A stretch of DNA of 5,162 nucleotides from Planctomycetota bacterium (GTDB lineage Bacteria; Planctomycetota; Phycisphaerae; UBA1845), in assembly GCA_022566435.1 (NCBI GenBank), contig JADFIX010000377.1:1-5162 (forward strand), in the 5' to 3' direction. Positions 1 through 5,162 of this stretch are shown piece after piece (within the stretch, counting starts at the first letter, position 1; every line of letters starts with the position of its first letter). The notes beneath the pieces are model-generated. The model did not search any database and had not been told where the DNA came from. It worked only from the letters and a program-made list of their open reading frames with translations. Position numbers and translations under genes: made by a program.

Positions 1-1176
1 GCGTTGTTCTTGCGCTACGGACGTTCGACCGCCCGCACGGTCGCCGACCGTTTTCGACTTGTGGGCGATCTGTTCCTGCGATTGCTCAAGATGGTTTCGA
101 TTCCGCTGATCATTTTTTCGATCACGACCGGCGTCATGGGTTTGGGAAGCGCCGATCGCCTGGGAAAGATGTTTGGCGCAACCCTTGCGTATTATCTTTC
201 GACCAGCATGTTGGCGATTACTACGGGCCTGTTGATGGTGAACGTCATCCAGCCGGGCGTCGCTGCCAAACCGAACGTTGTCGTCGCCGAAGCGCCCGCG
301 GAGCAAGGCAAGGAACTGTCGACCATCCTGTTCGAGCAGTTGGAGAACATGATTCCGCCCAACCCGGTCAAGGCGGTCACCGAGGGACAATTTCTGGGGA
401 TCATCGCCTATAGCCTGGCGTTTGCCATCTTTGCCCTCTTGGTCGGCGGGAAAACGGCCGATACGGTGCGCGCTTTCGCCGGCGCCGGATTCGAAGTCAT
501 GATGAAAATGACGATGGCCGTGATCAAGCTGGCGCCGCTGGGCGTGTTGTGCTTGATCTTCTACGCGGCGGCGACTCAAGGGCAGAGTATCTTTGGAAAA
601 CTGGGAATGTACATGTTGACGGTGGCCTGCGCCTTATCCATTCACGCGATCATCGTCCTGCCGCTCATCTTGAAGTTCGTAGCCAAGCGGAATCCCTGGC
701 AATTCGCCAAGGCCATGAGCCCGGCGCTGCTCACCGCGTTCAGCTCGGCGTCCAGCAATGCCACGTTGCCTCTGACGCTGGCGAATGTCGAGCAGCGAGC
801 CGGCGTGAGCAACCGCGTGAGCTCGTTCGTCTTGCCGCTGGGGGCCACGGTGAACATGGACGGCACCGCCCTGTACGAGGTGGTCGCCGTGCTGTTCATC
901 GCCAACTTGACGCCGGGTGTCGACCTTTCGCTGACGCAACAACTGATCGTCGCGTTTACGGCGCTGTTGGCCAGCGTCGGCGCCGCCGGCATCCCGCACG
1001 CGGGCCTGGTGATGATGGTGATCATCCTGCAGGCGGTCGGCCTTCCGACCGAATCTCAGGGGCTGATTATCGCCGTGGATCGCGTGCTGGACATGGCCAG
1101 AACGTGCGTCAACGTGTGGAGCGATTCCTGTGGCTGCGCGGTCATTGCTCGCTTCGATCCGGATGCGACGGCCTGA
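1..1176 (+). CDS. Dicarboxylate/amino acid:cation symporter (SLC1/DAACS family), 5'-partial
   Basis: This is an inner-membrane secondary transporter that takes up acidic amino acids or C4-dicarboxylates with Na+ or H+. The frame is already open at base 1 and 391 residues are visible. The family is usually about 400-450 residues, so the first transmembrane helix and true start probably lie upstream. The first visible family landmark is GDLFLRLLKM near residue 22. Family signatures appear in order: a serine-rich HP1 tip, FSSASSNATLP (residues 247-257); NMDGTALYE (from residue 285, nt 853), which carries the sodium-site Asp; the HP2 tip AAGIPHAG (around residue 333); and the last helix DRVLDMARTCVNVWSDSC (from residue 360). 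By alignment to archaeal GltPh, D364, R367, N371 and D375 match D394, R397, N401 and D405. The Arg that holds an acidic side chain is therefore kept, which argues against a neutral amino acid carrier. The exact substrate cannot be read from sequence. It runs convergently with the next gene. Confidence 0.93.
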   Translation, partial: ALFLRYGRSTARTVADRFRLVGDLFLRLLKMVSIPLIIFSITTGVMGLGSADRLGKMFGATLAYYLSTSMLAITTGLLMVNVIQPGVAAKPNVVVAEAPAEQGKELSTILFEQLENMIPPNPVKAVTEGQFLGIIAYSLAFAIFALLVGGKTADTVRAFAGAGFEVMMKMTMAVIKLAPLGVLCLIFYAAATQGQSIFGKLGMYMLTVACALSIHAIIVLPLILKFVAKRNPWQFAKAMSPALLTAFSSASSNATLPLTLANVEQRAGVSNRVSSFVLPLGATVNMDGTALYEVVAVLFIANLTPGVDLSLTQQLIVAFTALLASVGAAGIPHAGLVMMVIILQAVGLPTESQGLIIAVDRVLDMARTCVNVWSDSCGCAVIARFDPDATA

Positions 1177-1217
1177 CGTTTGATCAGGCCACCTTCCAGC
1201 CTTCGCGATGCTGGGAG
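1170..1217. terminator. Two adjacent hairpins in the convergent gap, possible bidirectional terminator
   Basis: The first stem is GGCCTGA (1170-1176) with TCAGGCC (1184-1190), a perfect 7-bp stem with a 7-base loop. It includes the stop codon of the transporter gene. The second stem is CTTCCAGC (1193-1200) with GCTGGGAG (1210-1217), 8 bp with one G-T wobble and a 9-base loop. The two lie 2 bases apart and fill much of the 71-base gap between two genes that end facing each other, where a terminator for both strands is expected. Neither side has a run of T, so this is not a classical intrinsic terminator. Role inferred from position and structure only. Confidence 0.35.
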
Positions 1218-1247
1218 ATATACGACCATGCGCGTGATGTCTTCACG

Positions 1248-2765
1248 TTACTGAAATCGTAGCGAATACAAATCGGCATCCCGAAGCACGAACCGTAAGC
1301 GAATCGGTTCGCCGATCAGGCTGCTCAAGTCCGGGCCCGAGCTCCAGTGGACCGTTTGTGCGATCGCATCGCCATAAATTTCAGGACAATCCTGCAAAGT
1401 GAAGCCGTCCAGCGGCCGCCCATCGGCATCTTGCAGCTCGACGCGAACACTGCCCGCCGCCGACGTGGAGTAATTGATGACCAGGTGCCGTCCCTCGAAT
1501 CGAAGCGGCTTGGTGACAAACTCTCCACCGCGAAGCGGTGCCTGCATCGACACGAAGCCGTCGATCCGCAGCGAGTAGCGCCGCATGCGAGTTTCGCCAT
1601 CGCGCCACGACCCTTCGCTCAGATAGATCGATAATTCGTTGGGCACGTCGAGATCGATACCGGCCTGGGAGTTTTCCCCTGAAGCGTCCCATCCGGTTTC
1701 GACGATTCCCCAGTTCTGGTACATATCGCCGTAGATCCAATTCCCTTTTTGTTGCAGCCCGGGCCGAACAAACGCCTCGCCCCATCGTTTGAAATGAACG
1801 CCGTCGCGGCTCGACATGAACAGGCCGTCGGTGAGGTCCGTTCCGCAGCGCTGGTAAGCCGTGAGCAGCAGATCGCGCAGCTCGATCGGCTCGACGGTTT
1901 TCACGTGTTCGGTCATCTTTCGGGCAACGTACCGCGTGGGGAATCCGAGCAGGATGTGGGGAGCGCGGTAATAGGGAATGATCTGGTTCGTATACAATTG
2001 CTCCGCCGGAGCGCCAGGATATTGGAGCTCGACCGGCGGGGTCCAGTTCACGAAATCGCTCGAGGTGGTCATCGCCACCGAGCGGAGTCCTTTGCCTTCC
2101 ACTTTTACGAAGGTGCGGAAGTAAACCGCATAGCGCTGGCGTGTCGTGTCCCAAAATCCGACGTTTTGCGAATCGAACGCACCTTCGGTGATGACCGGTT
2201 TCTCGGCTGTCTGCGACCAGTGAATGCCGTCGGCGGAAGCAAACGTATACAGGCCACTGCCGGTACCGCCCAACGCTTTGTATTTCTCGCTGGGGTTGCA
2301 GTCGGGATTCGTGTCGAGGAACGGCGTAAAATTGTGCGATCCTACTCCAATCCAAATGATGTTGTTCTTTTTCGACCCGCGGTCCTCTACCAGTCCTAGG
2401 TCGGGCTTGATCCAGTGGATTCCGTCTTTGCTCTCGGCATAACAAACGACTTCACGCTGCGCCATTTCAAACTTGTCTTCCCGCACGATATACCGGTGGC
2501 CACGATAGTACATTCGGTATCGCTCGCCGTCGCGAAAAACGGTGTGATACCCGCAGGTGTTCCCTTCCCAAGGCTCGTCGTGCACGATCGCAATTTCTCT
2601 GGCAATCGGCCGGTGGAGCCGTAATGCGACACCCTGTTGGCTGTCGATCAGATGGTCGTCGACCAGTAGCTCGAGCCGTGAACCGATGTCGATCGGCTCG
2701 GCGGCATACACGGTCGATGGAACCAAAATCGTAATCAAGGCGAAAAGGAAGACGCGTTTTTTCAT
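1248..2765 (-). CDS. Secreted beta-propeller protein, GH32/GH43-like (putative glycoside hydrolase)
   Basis: This is a 505-residue exported protein. The start at 2765 gives a textbook Sec signal: MKKR, a hydrophobic core to about residue 16, then a VYA-A-E cleavage site near residue 21-22. The mature N-terminus, IDIGSRLELLVDDHLID, resembles a family of large secreted planctomycete proteins usually annotated as hypothetical or glycosyl hydrolase-like. Four short repeats, SKDGIHW (112-118), SADGIHW (177-183), SSDFVNW (235-241) and SRDGVHF (319-325), recur every 58-84 residues. That fits blades of a five-bladed propeller such as GH32, GH43, GH68 or GH130. The region from about 403 to the end is rich in predicted beta strands and may be a C-terminal beta-sandwich. 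I could not assign a catalytic Asp/Glu pair, so enzymatic activity and substrate are unproven and a sugar-binding role is possible. The Shine-Dalgarno sequence is weak (GAGAG, about 8 bases before ATG). It lies downstream of the Gfo/Idh/MocA gene on the same strand and may share its transcript. Confidence 0.85.
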   Translation of the reverse strand: MKKRVFLFALITILVPSTVYAAEPIDIGSRLELLVDDHLIDSQQGVALRLHRPIAREIAIVHDEPWEGNTCGYHTVFRDGERYRMYYRGHRYIVREDKFEMAQREVVCYAESKDGIHWIKPDLGLVEDRGSKKNNIIWIGVGSHNFTPFLDTNPDCNPSEKYKALGGTGSGLYTFASADGIHWSQTAEKPVITEGAFDSQNVGFWDTTRQRYAVYFRTFVKVEGKGLRSVAMTTSSDFVNWTPPVELQYPGAPAEQLYTNQIIPYYRAPHILLGFPTRYVARKMTEHVKTVEPIELRDLLLTAYQRCGTDLTDGLFMSSRDGVHFKRWGEAFVRPGLQQKGNWIYGDMYQNWGIVETGWDASGENSQAGIDLDVPNELSIYLSEGSWRDGETRMRRYSLRIDGFVSMQAPLRGGEFVTKPLRFEGRHLVINYSTSAAGSVRVELQDADGRPLDGFTLQDCPEIYGDAIAQTVHWSSGPDLSSLIGEPIRLRFVLRDADLYSLRFQ

Positions 2766-2815
2766 GCGTGCCGCTCTCGGTCGGGTGGTAGGGAAATGGA
2801 TAAGTGCAACATCGT

Positions 2816-2837
2816 GCGGGCTTCATCCGGCGCCCGC
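2816..2837. other. GC hairpin between the oxidoreductase and propeller genes
   Basis: GCGGGC (2816-2821) and GCCCGC (2832-2837) form a perfect 6-bp all-GC stem with a 10-base loop. It lies inside the 125-base gap 2766-2890. No T-tract follows on either strand, so strong termination is unlikely. It could mark RNA processing or attenuation between the two minus-strand genes, or be chance in GC-rich DNA. I saw no convincing promoter for the downstream gene in the rest of this gap. Confidence 0.25.
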
Positions 2838-2890
2838 GAGGGAAATCGGTCCATGGCATGCGCCGCGCGCGGTCAGGGGGGTTCCTAGCA

Positions 2891-4258
2891 TTAGGCCAGC
2901 TTCCAGCCTGGCCGGTAGTCTCGGCGGATGAACCGATCGGCGTCCGACGTGTTGGTGGCGCGCAAATTCGCCGGATCCCAATCGAGTCGTACGCCGGTGC
3001 GGAAGGCCACGTTGCCCAGATGGTTGGCTTCGGTCAACCAACCGGCATACTCGAAGTTGCACGTCGTCGGCTCGCCGGTCTTGCATGCGTGAATCCATTC
3101 GGCGTGGTGGCCTCGCGATTTGGGAATGAACGGTTGGGGGCGTTGGAAATCGACAAACTGCTTTTCAGGTAGCAGCGTGTGTTTGCCGTAATCGGAAAGC
3201 ACCATCCCTTTGTCGCCAACAAAGAGCACCGCGCTTCCCCATTTGGGAATGCCACCATTCGTCCAAATCTCTGGTTTGTTTTTGCCTTGGTACCAGCTCA
3301 CTTTTACGGGAGGCAAGTCGCCACGCTGTCCGTACTCGTAAGTGACTTGCATCGACGCTGGGGCGATCTCCGCATGGGCCGCTGGACCCTTCGCTTCGAT
3401 CGTCCGCGGATAATCCAGTTTCAACGCCCAAAACGGCAGATCGATCCAGTGACTACCTAAGTCCGACATTGTGCCGTTGCCAAAATCCCACCAGCGGTAC
3501 CATTTGGGACCGGGAAAATAGACGCTGTGGAACGGACGCTTCGGCGCGGGACCGAGCCACAGGTCCCAATGAAGTCCTGACGGGATTGCCGGAGTTTGCT
3601 TGGGACGCTCCAGCGCCGAGACGATGTCGCGGTGCCTTCTCGCGTCCTCGGGACTCTGCCGGCCCCAAGCGCGTGAAACCCAAACGTGGGCCTCGCGCAC
3701 GGCTCCGATGGCGCCGGTTTGAATCAGCTCGACAACGCGGCGATAGTTGTTTCCCGCATGGATCTGGGTTCCCATTTGCGTGGCGACGTTAGCCTTCATC
3801 GCCTCTTCGCGAATCACACGAGCTTCCCATACGCTGTGCGTCAACGGCTTCTCGCAATACACGTGCTTTTTCAATTGCAAGGCGGGCAGCGTGGCGAAGG
3901 CGTGCGTGTGCTCGCAGGTGCTCACGACCACCGCGTCGAAGTCGCCCGCGTGATCGTACAGCTTGCGGAAGTCGATGAACTTGCGGGCCGCGGGATGGTT
4001 TTGCGCCGCGCGGTTCAAGTTGTTCTCGTTCACGTCGCACAGGGCGACAATGTTCTCTGACTTCACCGATCTCAAGTTGGCGCCGCCGCGACCGCCGGAG
4101 CCGACGATGGCGATGTTCAGCTTTTCGTTGAGATTCCGGCCTCGCACAATGGCGGGCGCTGCCCATGCCGCGACGCTTCCCGCGGCGGCCGTCCGCAAGA
4201 ACCCACGTCGCGACATTCCCTCAAGTCGAGCCGGCTGTTTTTCTGAACGAGCTTGCAT
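2891..4258 (-). CDS. Tat-exported Gfo/Idh/MocA family oxidoreductase
   Basis: This 455-residue protein is an NAD(P)-dependent sugar or cyclitol oxidoreductase of the Gfo/Idh/MocA family. It carries a twin-arginine signal, MSRRGFLRT, at residues 15-23, followed by an Ala-rich segment, so it should be folded with its cofactor and then exported. The Rossmann fold begins with [15 protein letters not shown] (47-61), with an acidic residue at D75. EKP at 136-138 is the family's nicotinamide and catalytic lysine motif. DLGSHWID (266-273) supplies the conserved His270 and Asp273. The end, [13 protein letters not shown], is typical of planctomycete members. The frame is open further upstream to 4345, but I chose the ATG at 4258 because GAGGGA (4266-4271) lies 7 bases before it. 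An ATG at 4216 just before the SRR motif has GAGGGA directly abutting it, which is too close. Substrate is unknown. NAD-dependent GH109 glycosidases share this fold and Tat signal, so hydrolase activity is an alternative. Confidence 0.93.
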   Translation of the reverse strand: MQARSEKQPARLEGMSRRGFLRTAAAGSVAAWAAPAIVRGRNLNEKLNIAIVGSGGRGGANLRSVKSENIVALCDVNENNLNRAAQNHPAARKFIDFRKLYDHAGDFDAVVVSTCEHTHAFATLPALQLKKHVYCEKPLTHSVWEARVIREEAMKANVATQMGTQIHAGNNYRRVVELIQTGAIGAVREAHVWVSRAWGRQSPEDARRHRDIVSALERPKQTPAIPSGLHWDLWLGPAPKRPFHSVYFPGPKWYRWWDFGNGTMSDLGSHWIDLPFWALKLDYPRTIEAKGPAAHAEIAPASMQVTYEYGQRGDLPPVKVSWYQGKNKPEIWTNGGIPKWGSAVLFVGDKGMVLSDYGKHTLLPEKQFVDFQRPQPFIPKSRGHHAEWIHACKTGEPTTCNFEYAGWLTEANHLGNVAFRTGVRLDWDPANLRATNTSDADRFIRRDYRPGWKLA

Positions 4259-4265
4259 CGTGCAT

Positions 4266-4271
4266 TCCCTC
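4266..4271 (-). promoter_or_regulatory. Ribosome binding site deciding the oxidoreductase start
   Basis: On the minus strand this reads GAGGGA, a strong anti-Shine-Dalgarno match, 7 bases before the ATG at 4258. It supports that start over the longer frame beginning at 4345, whose extra 29 residues (including CGAAFCG-like low-information sequence) do not resemble the family, and over the internal ATG at 4216. Confidence 0.6.
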
Positions 4272-4312
4272 ATGAAGACCGAATTGACGATTCCGCAGAA
4301 CGCCGCGCCGCA

Positions 4313-4362
4313 TCGGATGGGACTGGAAGGCCAGCGAATCTCCATCCGACCGCCAGCGTATC
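4313..4362. promoter_or_regulatory. Operator-like inverted repeat with overlapping direct repeat
   Basis: TCGGATGG (4313-4320) and CCATCCGA (4342-4349) are a perfect 8-bp inverted repeat. Nested inside is a second short stem, CTGG (4323-4326) with CCAG (4331-4334). Overlapping it is a near-perfect direct repeat, CCAGCGAATC (4331-4340) and CCAGCGTATC (4353-4362), 9 of 10 bases matching and offset by 22 bp, about two helical turns. The cluster lies 55-104 bases before the oxidoreductase start, in the divergent region. It could be a regulator binding site or a 5'-leader RNA structure for the minus-strand genes. Assignment is inferred from symmetry and position; no regulator gene is in the window. 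Confidence 0.35.
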
Positions 4363-4437
4363 CGAAAACCCCACGTCAGGCCAGAAACTTTCCGTCGCGC
4401 ACAGCCCCGTGGCATCGCGGCGCCGACCGCCCCACCC

Positions 4438-4466
4438 TGGTCACATGTCGCTGGCCCCACTAGAAT
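4438..4466 (+). promoter_or_regulatory. Candidate sigma70-type promoter for ilvD
   Basis: TGGTCA (4438-4443, 4 of 6 matches to TTGACA) and TAGAAT (4461-4466, 5 of 6 matches to TATAAT) are separated by exactly 17 bases. A start site near 4473 would give a leader of roughly 65 bases that includes the palindrome CCCGCGGG (4481-4488). A perfect TTGACA at 4505-4510 has no plausible -10 at the right distance, so I prefer the upstream pair. Planctomycete promoter consensus is poorly known, so this is tentative. Confidence 0.3.
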
Positions 4467-4538
4467 TAGACGTTTAGCAGCCCGCGGGTCGATTACCTCA
4501 CTGTTTGACAAGAGCACACAAACAAGCAAGGTCACGGT

Positions 4539-5162
4539 ATGTCTGGAGAGTTGAACAAGTTCAGTTCTCGCGTCACGCAGCCCAAGTCGCAGGGCGCCTC
4601 GCAGGCCATGCTCTATGGCGCGGGGCTTTCGGAAGACGATATGGGCAAGGCCCAGGTGGGAATCGCCAGCGTCTGGTACGAAGGCAACACCTGCAACATG
4701 CACTTGAATGATCTCGCCGCCGACGTGAAGGTCGGTGTGCAAGACGCCGGCCTGGTGGGCATGCGATTCAACACCATCGGCGTGAGCGACGGCATTTCGA
4801 TGGGCACCGAGGGCATGAGCTACTCGCTGCAATCGCGCGACATCATCGCCGACTCGATTGAAACCGTCATGGCGGCCCAATGGTACGACGCCCTCATCGC
4901 GCTGCCCGGCTGCGATAAAAACATGCCCGGTTGTTTGATCGCCATGGGCCGTTTGAATCGCCCCGCGCTGATGGTCTACGGCGGCACCATTCGGCCGGGG
5001 CGCCGCGAAGGCGAAAAGTTGGACATCGTTTCCGCCTTTCAGAGTTACGGGCAATACCTGGCCGGCGCCATTGACGAAACCACGCGGCAAGAAATCGTAC
5101 GGAACAGTTGTCCCGGCGCCGGCGCCTGCGGCGGCCGACGCCGTCGGCCGAGGCCTGACGGG
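4539..5162 (+). CDS. ilvD: Dihydroxy-acid dehydratase IlvD, N-terminal part, 3'-partial
   Basis: IlvD dehydrates 2,3-dihydroxy-isovalerate and 2,3-dihydroxy-3-methylvalerate to the 2-keto acids, the shared step of valine, isoleucine and leucine synthesis in the cytoplasm. 208 codons are visible, against a usual length of about 560 residues. Family landmarks: [17 protein letters not shown] (14-30), EGNTCNMHL (48-56), [16 protein letters not shown] (78-93), PGCDKNMPG (123-131) and CPGAGACGG (191-199). Cys52, Cys125 and Cys197 occupy the three Fe-S ligand positions. Lys127 is the expected carbamylated metal-binding lysine. The ATG at 4539 gives an N-terminus typical of the family; the Shine-Dalgarno is weak (AAGG at 4528-4531, 7 bases before the start). 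After residue 199 the family should continue MYTAN, but the sequence reads RRRRPRPDG. The last nine codons are therefore not IlvD-like (see the palindrome entry). The gene is divergent from the oxidoreductase gene. Confidence 0.93.
   Translation, partial: MSGELNKFSSRVTQPKSQGASQAMLYGAGLSEDDMGKAQVGIASVWYEGNTCNMHLNDLAADVKVGVQDAGLVGMRFNTIGVSDGISMGTEGMSYSLQSRDIIADSIETVMAAQWYDALIALPGCDKNMPGCLIAMGRLNRPALMVYGGTIRPGRREGEKLDIVSAFQSYGQYLAGAIDETTRQEIVRNSCPGAGACGGRRRRPRPDG
5133..5162. repeat. Palindromic GC-rich sequence interrupting ilvD at the window end
   Basis: GGCCGACG (5133-5140) and CGTCGGCC (5142-5149) form a perfect 8-bp inverted repeat around a single central C. The second arm can pair instead with what follows: CCGTC (5141-5145) with GACGG (5157-5161), and GGCC (5146-5149) with GGCC (5152-5155), with one bulged T. 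Such mutually exclusive palindromes are typical of dispersed intergenic repeats. It replaces the conserved IlvD residues expected after CGG. Most likely the contig breaks in, or is mis-joined to, a multicopy repeat. A true insertion cannot be excluded. Confidence 0.5.

Noticed and set aside
4..6. TTG at base 4 as the transporter start codon
   Set aside because: The frame is open at base 1, no ribosome binding site can be seen, and the first transmembrane helix of the family would be missing. The gene is cut by the window edge.
549..1262. 237-codon plus-strand frame overlapping the transporter
   Set aside because: Its Arg/His/Gly-rich composition is incompatible with the membrane segments in the true frame, which carries the NMDGT and DMART motifs.
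1381..2445. 354-codon minus-strand frame inside the propeller gene
   Set aside because: It is Arg- and Pro-rich, lacks hydrophobic patterning, and overlaps the frame that has a signal peptide and repeated motifs. It is a GC-driven shadow.
4259..4345. Longer oxidoreductase start at 4345
   Set aside because: The extra 29 residues do not resemble the family, would displace the Tat signal further from the N-terminus, and the ATG at 4258 has a well-spaced GAGGGA.
4505..4510. Perfect TTGACA box just before ilvD
   Set aside because: No -10-like hexamer occurs 15-19 bases downstream, and the start codon is only 29 bases away. It is probably chance.
4221..5090. 289-codon open frame on the minus strand opposite ilvD
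   Set aside because: It lies antisense to a clear IlvD frame with all family motifs, is rich in His, Ala, Gly and Val as expected from reading GC-rich codons backwards, and resembles no family I know.
1..5162. CRISPR arrays, tRNA genes, transposases, phage or defence genes
   Set aside because: I looked for regularly spaced repeats, tRNA-like arms and characteristic protein motifs on both strands and saw none.

Overview
The window looks like a short piece of a Planctomycetota chromosome, probably of the Pirellulales type, and possibly a complete metagenomic contig. This is an inference. It rests on the Tat-exported Gfo/Idh/MocA oxidoreductase ending in [13 protein letters not shown], the secreted beta-propeller 'glycosidase-like' protein with an LLVDDHLID opening, and the style of the IlvD sequence. 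No rRNA or other phylogenetic marker is present. GC content is fairly high and coding density is normal.

Layout, left to right: (1) nt 1-1176, plus strand: the 3' part of an SLC1/DAACS-type dicarboxylate or acidic amino acid:cation symporter whose N-terminus lies off the left edge. (2) nt 1177-1247: a short convergent gap with two adjacent hairpins and no T-tract. (3) nt 1248-2765, minus strand: a secreted 505-residue protein with repeated S-x-D-G-x-x-W motifs, resembling GH32/GH43-like five-bladed propellers. (4) nt 2766-2890: a 125-base gap with one GC hairpin. (5) nt 2891-4258, minus strand: a Tat-secreted Gfo/Idh/MocA oxidoreductase, read in the same direction and upstream of gene 3. (6) nt 4259-4538: a 280-base divergent control region with an operator-like inverted repeat and a candidate promoter. 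(7) nt 4539-5162, plus strand: the first third of ilvD (dihydroxy-acid dehydratase), which departs abruptly from its family sequence about 27 bases before the window ends.

The oxidoreductase and the propeller protein are the only pair likely to work together. Both carry export signals and could act on sugars outside the cytoplasm, and they could share a transcript. The transporter (uptake of acidic amino acids or C4-dicarboxylates) and IlvD (branched-chain amino acid synthesis) are probably independent neighbours.

I found no CRISPR array, transposase, tRNA, rRNA or defence genes. The point most worth checking is the right end. There the conserved IlvD motif CPGAGACGG is followed not by the expected MYTAN but by a strongly palindromic GC-rich sequence. 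This is either an assembly break in a dispersed repeat or a real insertion into ilvD.
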